NCBI GenBank assembly: GCA_941918925.1
Contig: OW799233.1
Span: 137,648,533 to 137,712,532 of the forward strand
Length of the DNA: 64,000 nucleotides
DNA from: Phyto melanocephala
Taxonomy: Eukaryota > Arthropoda > Insecta > Diptera > Rhinophoridae
Direction: 5' to 3'
Of the stretch, positions 11,825 to 22,895 are shown one piece after another. Made by a program: the position numbers and the translations under genes. The notes beneath the pieces were generated by a model. That model worked only from the letters and a program-made list of their open reading frames with translations, was not told the origin of the DNA and did not search any database. Positions within the stretch are counted from its first letter, which is position 1, and every line of letters begins with the position of its first letter.

Positions 11825-12485
11825 CTAGCTAATACCCGGTGTGCTTCGCTACCCCAAATTTTAGTATTTAATTTATATGGCAGGTGCTACGCCCACTATT
11901 GTTAATGCACCCATTTTTTCCATAAATGTTTACTTGAATATCAAAGTTGCTTTTGCAAAATTTTAGTACTCTAATGGATATCGTTTTCCAGATATACGAA
12001 TTTTAGTATTTAATTCATATGGTAGGTGTCACGCCCACTATTGATAATGCACCCATTTCTTGCCTAAATGTTCATTTGGGTGTCAAAGTTGATCTTGCAA
12101 AATTTTACTACTCTAATCGATATCGTTTTTCAAATATACGAATTTTAGTATTTAATTCATGTGGCCACGCCTACTATTGCAAGTCCGCCCATTTTTTACC
12201 CAAGTGTTCGTGTGGATGTCAAAGTTTGCCGTACTTTATTTGAAGACTTTAGCTGCATTAACTTTCGTTATATATAATATTTAATACTTATTCTTTAATA
12301 GGGTGTGGCACCCCGCCCACTTACAATTTCAAACCAAAGTATAGCCTATAGTTCCTTGCAGACATACAGAAAGATTCTGTGAAAATTTCAAGGAAATCGA
12401 TCCAGCCGTTTAACCGTCTATAAAGCACAAACAAACATACAAACATATAAACATACAAACACACATTGATTTTTATATATATAGA
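11825..12485 (-). mobile_element. Non-autonomous Helitron, second subfamily
   Basis: Read on the minus strand it starts TCTATATATATAAAAATC (from 12485) after an A and ends in CTAG (11828-11825) before a T, as required for Helitrons, after a GC-richer segment ending GGGTATTAG. Inside are about three imperfect 120-140-bp units that each contain TTTTAGTATTTAATT and GCCCACTATTG. The segment AAATTTCAAGGAAATCGATC is near 12385. No coding region; a 74-codon open frame at 12019-12243 lies across the repeat units and is not a gene. Confidence 0.8.
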
Positions 12486-13269
12486 TATATACAAATCATA
12501 AATTTATAAAAATTTTAAAAATAATTTATTGAAAATGTTACACGAATTGAAAACTTAAGGCTAGTTCTGCCTGAATTTCAGAAATAAATTTTCATTTATT
12601 TTTACGCCAAAAAATAAGCATGTACAAAATTTGGTGTGTATTTATACAAAAAAAAAAAATTAAAAGAAAAAAAAAATACAAAACGTCCTTGGCAAAATAA
12701 TTGCCAGAACATTAATGTTTGTTTCAGTGAAGATATAAAAGTATCAGCTAAGTGAAATGAGTTTCAACTTATTCTTTTTTTACACATACTTCTTAAGAAA
12801 ACCTGAACCTCATATAGAATTTCATATTGGCTTTAAGACTGCAGAGAATTAAATGCAAATTTTTTGCCAAATGCTTTAAAGATTACATATTATTGAAATA
12901 TTTCATAGAATAAAACAAGGCACATTCATAGATATATATTTAAGCAAAGTGTATTTACAATAACAAAGCAAATATTTTGATAAGTTATACATCAAGGCGA
13001 ATTCATATACGGGGGACGAAAGAGCAATATCACTATACTTTTCTTTAATATTATCGCCCTCATGATGAAGAGTAAAATAAAACAATAACAAAGAAAACAT
13101 AAATTTGGAAAAATATTCTTATTAAGCAATTTAAACTAAAATTTTTCTCATTTTCTATTGCTGGCAGAAATAAACCAAACTGAACGCTAACGACGAATTA
13201 TGCCTTAAACGGTCATACTCTAGACAGACTGAAAACCGTCTCTGACCTTGAAATTTTATTAAATCTTAA
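12486..13269. other. AT-rich DNA without genes
   Basis: No gene or classified repeat seen. Confidence 0.5.
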
Positions 13270-14362
13270 ACTTAATTTTACTTAACATATCTCTGGTACT
13301 GTTAGCAAAGCACGTGCAGTTCTTGTATTTATGAAACGCTGGGCGAAGGAGTTTACAAACCCTTTTACAACAAAACAATTGTATACTTTCCTGGTGAAGT
13401 CTATTCTAGTGTATGCGTCATTAACTTTAAAAAAAATAGCAAAAAAATTGAAAGTTGACCCTCGAACTGTTTTTAATGAGCATTGAAAGAAAACCTGGAT
13501 CAGGAAATAAAAAAGGTCCAAGGGATATTGGTAAGATAAAAGAAGTCGAGCAACTGTTTCGAAGAGCACCTAACACTTCTATCTGAAAAGCAGCGCGTAC
13601 GGTGAAATGCTGTAATAGTTTTATCTAAAGGGCCAAAGCTTATGGTGGGCTGAAGACATACAAAGTTCAGAAAGTTCCAGATCGCAATTCGGTAAAGAAC
13701 TTAAAAGCAAAAAAAATAGCAAAAAAAATTGAAGGCAGATTTTATAAAAAATACACCTGTTGTGTGATGGATGACGAAACATACGTACTGGCAGACATTT
13801 CTCAACTTCCCGGCCAAGATTTTTTTGTTGCTGATGAAAGAGGTATTGTTCAGAAAGAGTTCCGGACAAAAAAACAAACAAAATTCCCTAAGAAATTTTT
13901 CGTGTGGCAAGCTATTTGCAGTTGTGGCAAACGAAGCTAAGCATTTGTGGCAACAGGCACGATAATTACAGAAATTTATATCACGGAGTGCCTATAAAAG
14001 CAACTTTTACCTTTTCTGAGACAGCACCGAGTGCCTATATATTTTTGGCCTGATTTGGCATCATGTCACTATGGAAAAAAGGCACTTGAATGGTATTCAA
14101 AGAATAATGTAATTTTTTAACACGAGAGGCAAATCCATCTAACTGTCCAGAACTTAGGCCTGTGGAAAGGTACTACTGGGCTCTTGTAAAAAAGGAATTG
14201 AAGAACGCAGGAAAGGTGTCCCAGAACATGTCCGATTTTAAGTGTACCACTTTCTCCAAAAAGCTAATTAAAGCAACTGTAAAATCTTTAATGGAAGGAC
14301 TTCAGAAAAAAATCGATAATTTTATAAATACGAAAAAAATGCCATTACAATTTATACAATAA
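13270..14362 (+). pseudogene. Tc1-like (DD37E-type) transposase relic, copy B
   Basis: Best-preserved of four related copies. N-terminal helix-turn-helix text occurs in pieces: KRKPGSGNKKGPRDIGKIKE near 13487-13550, then KVQKVPDRNSVKNLKAKK near 13661-13715. The first catalytic aspartate is in DDETYVLADISQLPGQDFF (about 13771-13825). WQAICSCGKRS lies near 13908. The second catalytic aspartate is in WPDLASCHYG near 14048. A frame-shifted NCPELRPVERYW near 14140-14178 carries the catalytic glutamate. Spacing from second D to E is about 37, counted across a frameshift, so DD37E is approximate. The last frame (14162-14362) stays open for 66 residues. Stops near 13585, 13938 and 14119 disable it. 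No convincing terminal inverted repeats were identified. Confidence 0.8.
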
Positions 14363-14589
14363 CAATTAAAAACATATTAATTGCAGCTAACTTCACTACC
14401 TAACGCGTTGATTTTCTAATTAATGTAAGTTTGACTTTCTTGGCAGAGAGACAACGCTTGACGCTCTGATTTAGTTTTGGCTGTTAAAAACATTAGATTA
14501 CTATAAACTCTGGTCATTTTTGATTTTCCTTTATTTTTTAAAAAAACTGAAACTAATTTTTAAAATAATAATTTTAAATTTTAATTTAG

Positions 14590-15495
14590 CAACTAAGAGT
14601 GCAGTATTCGGTCATGCCGAATCTGAAAATACCCTTCACCTTTTTGTACATAGGTAAAGTGAGCACAGAGTTGTCTAGCCTAGATTTCAGATTTTGAATT
14701 TTTACATTTTTATCCGATTTTATGTCAGTTGTTTACGAACCCATCATCAAATTATGAAATAAGATAATAAATATAATAGACAAACATAAAAAAATCTTGT
14801 CCCACCCGGGATTTGAACCTACCCAGCAAAAAAATTAGAAGTAGCGAAAGGCGAATTACATTTTCAGGACTTCTAAATCAATTGCGTGAAAGCATTCATT
14901 CTAAATAACTTCCTAAATGTGAAATAATTTGTCATAAATGATGTGCTTCAAAATTAATGCAACATCATGCAAAATATCTTCAACAAATCATGAAAACAAA
15001 CAAATTCAACTCATGAAACATCCGATGCTTTTCATCAAATATGCGTGAATTCTATGCACATATTAGCATGGAGTGCAGTTCATTAAGATATTGATGTATA
15101 CACATGATCTCCAATGACACGCTAATGTTAAAATCATTAGTGTTTTCACCTAAATTTAATCACTTCGTCACCAGTTAAACCCCTGCAAATTCACTTTTCT
15201 GTCATAGATTTTTTTGCTGGGTATGTTCATCCAGTTTGTATGAATGTGTTGTAAAAAAACGAGCTGGTCAAGGTTTTTTCATCATATTTTAGTTGTATCG
15301 ATTTTTGTGATTCTCAATACCGATCTGCTATTTCTGGTATTTTAATACCACACAACTGACAGACGAATATTGTTCAATCGATAGTCGTGAGCTTTCTGAA
15401 AATACTTTGTGAAGTCGCAAACGAATATTATAGAAATTTCAAACGGAATGATAAATCTTGCAGTTTCCGTTAAGGGTATAGAAATATTATAATTT
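14590..15495 (-). mobile_element. Old DINE-1-like element split by a MITE
   Basis: The left side has GTGCAGTATTCGGTCATGCC and a matching GCCGAAT hairpin arm with ACCCTTCACC. The right side has CGAGCTGGTCAAGG, CAATACCGATCTGC, a TTTAATACC stretch, AGCTTTCTGAAAAT and GGGTATAGAAA. These are the landmarks of the family in reverse orientation. The part CCACCCGGGATTTGAACC (near 14802) corresponds to the CAGCTGGGATTCGATGCC module of younger copies and resembles a tRNA T-arm. A CCCAGCA MITE interrupts the element immediately after it. Confidence 0.7.
14820..15223 (+). mobile_element. CCCAGCA-ended MITE
   Basis: A 404-bp element with terminal inverted repeats TACCCAGCAAAAAAAT / TTTTTTTGCTGGGTA. A TA is present at both outer ends, so a TA target duplication is likely. 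There is no coding. It is related to 28528-28885 and, in reverse, 9879-10250. It sits within an older DINE-1-like element. Confidence 0.85.
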
Positions 15496-17775
15496 TCAAA
15501 ATTTTTAGATTTGTGTATTTTGAAATCAATATTATTTAATAAAAATTCCTTTCTTAAACTGCTATAAAACATACTTTATATTTTTAATATATTTATGGGC
15601 CAATATTCTAGTAATTTCTTCTTTATTCTATAATACTTTTATCACTAGAATTTATTTCATACTTAACACTTTTCATTTGTACTGGATTAAACTAAAAGTT
15701 TTATGTTTTCGCTTGCTGCCATTAAAATTAATGGGTTTTCTGTACTCTAGTGCATTTTTAGTATTTTTTTTTGTGATATTTAAATTCAAAGAAAGGAAAT
15801 TTTGAATTTAGTTGTTCTTGTCTAAAAAAAAATGGTTTTCTAAGCCACCGCCAGCCATAATGAAAAATAGTGTTGCGTTGGCAAAGGAAAGAAACTCTGT
15901 TGCTATTGGCACAGTTTACAAAACACAGTCAGGAGCAAACAAAAAAAGGTTGCCATACTAATATTTAAAAAATTACAACTTGTTTTTGTAATTGTGTTAT
16001 TTGTTTGCCAAAAAATTATTTTTATTATTATAAAAAATATATTATGAAAAAATAATTTTATCAAATTTTTACCAGCCAGCCTGTCTGTCTGTCTGCCTGT
16101 CTTTTGTTATTTTCTCACACTGTACTAAACGAAATGTTTTCGCTAAATAGAAAATTCTTTCCAAAAAACTTTGCTCTACTTTGTAACCGCAAGTTGAGGG
16201 GAAAAACATACTTATATCCAGACATACATTCTCAATCTATAGTAATTTACAAAAACATTTGTAAAATTTCTCACAGATGATGTTGAAATAAAACAGAGGT
16301 GTGGAATATAATTCATGTTGAGTACGTGCCCGGTGTAAAAGTGCCAGTGGCAAATTTAGTTTTACTACAACAATGTTAATATTAGTGCCAATGGCATAAT
16401 ATAAATAGCTTTTCCTTTTTTTCTGTTGCTGCTTTCGTGATGCATACGAAATTTATTGGCTTTTAAATATTTGTGGAAATTTTTTCTTTATCTTCTTTTT
16501 AAAGGTGTTTTCTTTTTCGATTTGTTTAGAAAATACTTTTTTGTGTGCATTGCGGTTACTTAAAGTGAAGTTATTGAAGGAAATTTTATTATTCAAAATA
16601 ATTAAATTTTGATTATACATTATGTTTATAAAGAGATTTTTTTAAAGGGAAAACATGAGATGCATTTCTTACTTATATAGAAATTTTTGCTAATGAAGTG
16701 TCACGCAAATATTTCAAAGCCATACATACTCGGCTTAGACATGGATTAAGGAAAAGCTAAAATTCTATCTTAATAGCATTGTAGTTAGTGTTAATTAAAG
16801 TTAACTTTGATTAACGTGAGCAATTAAGTGAGCTTTAAATATTTCTTATTATTACAACCACCTTGTAATATAAACTTTTTTTATTCAAAATATGGCAGCA
16901 CCAAGGCAAATACTATTTATTTGAAAAAAAAAACCTTGTGGCAACGATGTAAACATATTTATTTTTATTTTGTTAACAAAAAACTATAAAATTATGGTGC
17001 TTCACTATTTTTCGTTGCAAATATATAAAAAATAGAAATTAAACTAAAAAATTTAAAATATATACGCAAAAGAAATAATATATTTAAATCACAATTTTGT
17101 TGCCATATTTTGTTTAATGCAGAAGCAATAGCAACTCTAAATTTATAAACCTAACGTTAAAAGTAAAAGCATCTAACCTTTAGCTAATCGGTTACTTTTA
17201 GGTTAAAGTGTAGTTTTAATAAGAAAAAACAATTATCATGTCAGTTTAAGGAACAGAAAGCTTAAATAATGGCAGTTAAATTTTTAGGAATCTGCGACCT
17301 AGTTTAATATCTTTTAGTCACATTTTTGCATTTTATTCGTATTAAGCGTTATACTTAACACTTTAGTCATTAGCAATTAGCTCTTGCGAAGGTAAAAGAT
17401 TTTAATGTTGCAGGGTATATTACGCGCACTGCTTACATCTCTTCTTTTTTTTAACTAACCTAATCATATGAAGAGGTAAGTAGTCTTGACTTACTTTTAA
17501 GCTTTTAGTTGTAAAAGATTATGACAAAAACTATGTCTTTGTTAGGAGATGTAGCATTTTCTTGGTTAATACTGCCGATTTTCAAATAGCAATGACAAGC
17601 GAGTTAAATTACGAGTGGAAGTGGAAGATTTAACAAATAAAAATAAAATAAATTAATGATGCAATTATAAATTCAAAACTGTTATGTTAAAAAATGATAG
17701 GGTAAACCAGTCACAGCAGCTGTGCCGAATCGTGTACACCGTTCACTAATGTTTCGGTATGCAATAAGAGGTTTA
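15496..17775. other. AT-rich DNA without genes
   Basis: No gene seen. A CTGTCTGTCTGTCTGCCTGTC tetranucleotide-like run is at about 16079-16100. A fragment near 17720-17755 (GTGCCGAATC, CACCGTTCAC) may be a decayed DINE-1-like end lying next to the element that follows. Confidence 0.5.
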
Positions 17776-18437
17776 TTATACCCTTTACACAGTGAAAAAG
17801 GGTATATATAGGTTTGTCATTCCGTGTGAAATTTCTACAAGTTTCATTTCCGACCCCATAAAGTATATATTTTCTGAAAGCTTATGAATAGGGGAGTCGA
17901 TTAAGCTCTGTCAGTCTGTCCGTCTGTCCGTGTGTATGTAGAAATCAACTTTTTGAACATCCCCCGACATCGCTTGGACCCGGGTGAGGTATTAAAATAT
18001 CATAAATATTCGGGAGTAGATCGGTATTGAAAATCAGAAAAATCGGTACATAAACTGAGATATGAGCAAAAACCCACGACCACCTCGATTTTTTTTTCAC
18101 AAAAACATTACAATTTTTTATTTTTTTTTTATTTTTTTTTGTTTTATATTTATTATATATATTTTAATTATTTTTTTTAAAATTTTTTTTTTAAATTTTT
18201 TTTTTAATTTTTTTTTTTAATTTTTTTTAAATTTTTTTTATTTATTTTTTTTAACATACATACGTAAATTTATAATTTTACAATAGGATGCTTTTATATA
18301 TGTATGTTTTTTATATGTACATATGTACGTATTTCATATGGGATGAATGGTAATACAAACTGCTGTTATTGCATGACTACATGTTGTGAAGGGTATATAA
18401 GATTCGGCACGGCCGAATATAGCGCTCTTACTTGTTT
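17776..18437 (+). mobile_element. DINE-1-like (Helentron-associated) element
   Basis: Starts TTATACCCTTT with the inverted pair ACCCTTT/AAAGGGT. It then has TTTCCGACCCCATAAAGTAT (17849), GAGTCGATTAAG, GTCTGTCCGTCTGTCC, a T-rich low-complexity core (about 18088-18255), ATGGGATGAATGG, and the 3' hairpin ATTCGGCACGGCCGAAT followed by AGCGCTCTTACTTGTTTT. The ends and internal words parallel Drosophila INE-1/DINE-1, which is mobilised by Helentron-type rolling-circle machinery encoded elsewhere. It is non-coding and lacks target duplications, as expected. Confidence 0.85.
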
Positions 18438-21400
18438 TTATTTTTAATAGATTATTAAGATGTTTCGGATTATATTAAAACTTTTTTAGAGGAAATTTTT
18501 TTTAACTTTAAACATCAGAGTCTTTGAGACCATTACTGATAATTATATGCTACACCTATTGAGTCCAAAGGTTATTTAGTTGAACATTCGCTACGAATAA
18601 ATTTGATATAAGATTCTAAAAAGAATTTTTCCATTATTGATAAAAATTGAATTCGGCACCTGAATTTTCACAAACAATTTTAATTTTTCCAAAATTGTTT
18701 GGTATGGGTCCATTTAACCAGGAGTGGTAATATAACAAAGCTGCAGAAAGCCTGGGGTAAAGAGTCCCCAAGTCACCAAATTTATCGACTTTTTTGGTGA
18801 CTTTTTAGTGATATTGTCAACAAAACATCTACACTTGCAAATAATAAACAGAAAAAATTCACAAATTTTACAGTAGAAATATTTAAGATGATAACAGTTC
18901 TCATTTACTTTTACATTTAAAAATAATATTTAAATTTAACAATAAGCTAAAAAATCCCAAAAGTGTAGACTAGAATTACTAAAATAATCTAGTGAATACC
19001 TGGTGTTGATGTCGCAATATAATTCCCTAAGAACCACATAGTCAATAATTCTAACGTCATTAGTGGATTTTCAAATGACCAGCACCTGATGTTAAATGTC
19101 TATAGCAAAAAACATTGCCTGGGGTATTATTGGTCAGTAGTATTAGTGTATTGGAGTCAATTGTGAATCAGTACTGTTTTTTTACCAAATCATATTCTGG
19201 TCCAAACTTTTATTGCTGAAGTCGTACAGCTATGGGCTTCATGAAACTCGAACTGTGGCGGATGTACATATTAAGAATAAATTTCCAATTAATTGATTAG
19301 ACATAAAGGCTAGAATAGGCAAGAAGCTGATTAGCCGATAATCATTAGGACATGTGAAAGTAGCTGTTTTTGCAATAGAAATAACATAATACCGAAAAGA
19401 TTGACGTAGTTAAAAATATTTATAATCACATTAATAATATCAGTTTTAGAAACAATCCAAGAAGAGAAAATGTGGTTTATGCTGGTGCCTGGTAATTGGT
19501 TGTAATAATTTTTGTTAACTCTATTATTTTCACAAAAAAAAAAAAAAAAAACATTCGGGTATGTGATGAAAAACGGATTAGACAAAAGGTGTGATGTGTT
19601 TGCCAAAGGCGTTTTGTCATAAATTTAAAAATTGTTCTTTAATGGCTTTTCCATCGTTTTTAGTTAATTTGGTTCCACAGATTAATTACATGGTTTATAT
19701 TTTATCTTCCAGTATGCTTTTTAGAAGTCATTACTTTGAGATTGGTTTAGAAATGATTCTCAAAATCTATCGAAATACATCACAACTTTTTAAAAAGATT
19801 GTTTTGAAATCGTTTTGAAAACTATCATTTTCATTAACAAACTTGAATCAAGTGTGTGATCTGGATCTAAAGTATTTCTAAAAGAACTACGATAAGGAAC
19901 GCTGTAATTTTTTCATTGTTCTTTCGTTGGTTAAGTCTCCGCCTAAGATAAATTTTTTTCTTGTCTGCCTTACTAAGAGATTTGCAGTCTAATAAATTGA
20001 TACTTAATAAGAGACTGCAGTATATGCTATTACAAAGAGTTGTTTTTAATTTGCTACATACATACGGATTGGCAAATAGATATATATCTACGTATATGTA
20101 TTACTCAAGATTTCTATCCATAGATATTCTCAATATATATATATATATATATATATACTTTATGGTATAGTAAATATAGTGAATATTATGCACGAAATAA
20201 AAATATAATATAAAAAGTATAGTGCACTGATGTCTTTACGAACATTTAAAATTAAGCCAATCGGAATATTTCCTTTTCTGCCTTAAAAATTCAATACTAA
20301 CACAGCATTTTTTTAGTTATAGGATTAAAAAGAGGACAGACTATTCATAAATGTTTGTTAAAAAACAAAACGAAATATTTTAATAAAATACTTAATCCCT
20401 AAATATTTTACATCCTGTTGGAAGATGGGGTATGCAAATTTTAAAATAGCTAATACAACAACAACAACAAACTTTATTAAACTAATTTAAATTTGTTTCT
20501 TTCACTTCATTTCTCTCAATACATAAATATTTGCAAGTCAATAACATTGGAACACGTTTCAAATAAATAAATTGCTTTAATTTTTTTAGTTTTTTGTTAA
20601 AGTTGGGGTATTCGTAAAAGTTTTAAAATACTTGTTATTTGTAGTTGTTGTTGTTATTTCTGCTTAATGTTGTTATTAGTTTGTAAGGGTTGTGTCAGAG
20701 TATAAACAAATGACAGCTAAACACAAATATATACATACTTTTTATAGTTGTGTGCGTAAAAATGCTTATAACTACGTACATTCATATCGAAATATATGTA
20801 AAGTAAAAAAATGTATAAGATTTACGAGTTTATGTTTAACAATTTTATCTTGGATATATGTCATTTAGACGCCACTTGCTTCTCGCTATTACTCATCGAT
20901 ATTTTTAGCTTTTATTTGATTTTTTATTTTATTTGTTTTTCTAAAAAAAAAGGGCAAGCACATGTAAAGAATTCATTGACTGCTGTCTTTTAAGGAGGTA
21001 TTATAAAAAATACCAAAATAAAAATGTATTTTGACATTTTTATTTGACTGTGTCAAATATAATAAAATGTGAAGTAAAAAAACAAAAAATCTCTACAATA
21101 AGTTTTAGGCGATATTTCTAGTTTAAGTTAATTGTCGAACACTTGCTGCAGGTAGACAATTCTTTGAAAACTTTGTACAAATGAAGAAATTATTGTAAAG
21201 TTCTTTCTTTTTTCTAAATTAATATATTTGTATAAGCAGTATACTCTAGTCTACATTTGTTAATACGTTTTTGCTAAAGAAAAACTAAGAGGATTTAGTT
21301 TTAGCTTAAAATTGTTGTTTGGCCGAAGGTCTATAACATCTGTTAGTTTTACGAACATCTGCTGTCAGATCAAAATAAAACAAACACGCTGTCATATAGG

Positions 21401-21462
21401 TTCTACTACACAAGTAACGTTTTTAAAGATTTTATGCCACACGTAGTAATACATTTTATTTA
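18438..21462. other. AT-rich DNA; microsatellites
   Basis: No gene is supported; open frames of 60-91 codons here lack any recognisable motif. A (TA)n tract lies at about 20131-20156 and an (ACA)n run at about 20457-20472. Confidence 0.5.
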
Positions 21463-22634
21463 AAGGGTGGCTGATGAAAGCTGCTGCAAAAAAAAAACTT
21501 TAATAACTTTTTTTCTGTGTAACCAACCTGTTCCACTTTTATTTTATATATGGATCTTTAGATATAACGAAAATGGAGAATTGGAACAATGAAACAAGAA
21601 TTTGGATAATGCGCTGCTCTCACGCTTTAGAGTCCGTAGATTCCGTCCAAAGAGAATATAGGCGCAAGTTTAGCGGCACTCGTTCAAGCAGATGGACTAT
21701 AATGATGCTGCTGTAGCTGCTGCAACACAATCCGATCCTAGAGTTTCGACAAGAAGCTTATCTGTTCAAATGGGTGTCAGCAGATAGTCATTGCAGACAA
21801 TTTTGCATCAAGATTTAAACATATTTCCATATAAGAACTGAACACAACAGAATTCCCGATTCGCTTGGAATTTTGCGAGTAGATCGTTCAAATGGCGGCA
21901 GAGGATGAAAATATCTTGAACTGCATTTTTATGCCTAGCGAAGCACATTTGATTTAATTAAAAAAATATTTCGAATATGGAGTAATTCTAACCTATGAGT
22001 TCCAATTGCATCCACTTGTCGTCACAGTGTGGTGTGCAGTTTCATCAAAGTTCCTTGTCGGGCCCTACTTCTTCGAAGAAAACGGTCTCACTGTTACGGT
22101 CAATGGAGACCGCTATCTACAGATATTGGAAGATTTTTTATTTCCAGAACTACGTCGAAAGAGAATCCCTTTCAACTCTGTTTGGGTTTTTACAAGATGG
22201 GGCAACTTGTCACATAGCCACGCCTGTTATATCAGAATTGCGGCAAAAATTCCCCAATAAGCTAATTTCAAGAAACTCCACATTCCGTTTGGCCCCCAGG
22301 GCTCCTGACCTTACTGCATCTGATTTTTTTGTGGTTATTGCAAACAGGAAATTTACAGAGAGCCAACAAATTTGAATATTTTAAAGCAATCCATTACAAT
22401 GATAATTGAGTCAATTCCCGCTGCAACCCTCCAGGCAGTAATTAATAACTTTTTGATAAGATATCGCACATGTGCCACCGAGGGTAGACGAGATTTAAAT
22501 TCAATTACTTTCCAAACTTAATGAATTACTTTAACATGTATTGATTATTTATCAAATGAATTGAAAATAAATAACATCAACTTTACAAAAAGTTTTTGAG
22601 TTTTTTAATGTTGCAAAATTCATCAGCCACCCTG
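21463..22634 (+). mobile_element. Mariner-superfamily DNA transposon
   Basis: A 1172-bp element between TA dinucleotides (21461-21462 and 22635-22636). The terminal inverted repeats share GGGTGGCTGATGAA over their outer part; the right end is CAGGGTGG when reversed, and the left end has lost the C (AAGGGTGG). Length is close to that of a complete one-gene element of this group. Confidence 0.85.
21573..22521 (+). pseudogene. Broken mariner-type transposase (DD36D-like spacing)
   Basis: Probable start ATG at 21573 reads MENWNNETRIWIMRCSHALE, a helix-turn-helix region, then SVQREYRRKF-like text. A FMPSEAHFDLI piece near 21929 marks the first catalytic region, with serine where the aspartate is expected. 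VTVWCAVSSKFLVGPYFFEE is near 22024, LQDGATCHIATP (22193-22228) holds the second aspartate, and APDLTASDFF (22303-22332) holds the third, 36 residues on. It ends ITFQT then TAA at 22519-22521. Frameshifts between 22130 and 22210 and in-frame stops prevent function. The loss of the first aspartate is a separate inactivating change. Confidence 0.85.
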
Positions 22635-22636
22635 TA

Positions 22637-22895
22637 TTAATAGACAAGTCGAGTTTTTGTTACACAGTTTACGGCCGCGTTATACATACGATTTTAAAAT
22701 AAAAATTTATTAAAATTTATTAACAATACCATCTGAAAGTAATTTTTCTGCAGGTATTTACAATCTTAATCTAACTAAATTGGTTTTTTTTTTATTTGAG
22801 GGGTAAAAAACTTTTATAGGTGCTACTAACACATGCGCAAAACATATGTGTGTAACAAAAAAAAAAAAAACCTGTTGGATCTACATTGTTGATGC
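22637..22895. other. Spacer without features
   Basis: AT-rich sequence with a poly-A tract near 22858; nothing else recognised. Confidence 0.5.

Noticed and set aside
12019..12243. 74-codon open frame as a small gene
   Set aside because: It crosses tandem units of a Helitron and its codons follow the repeat; no protein motif is present.
14796..14820. A tRNA gene on the minus strand (GGTTCAAATCCCGGG)
   Set aside because: Only a T-arm-like piece exists, with no anticodon arm or acceptor partner, and it aligns with the internal module of DINE-1-like elements.
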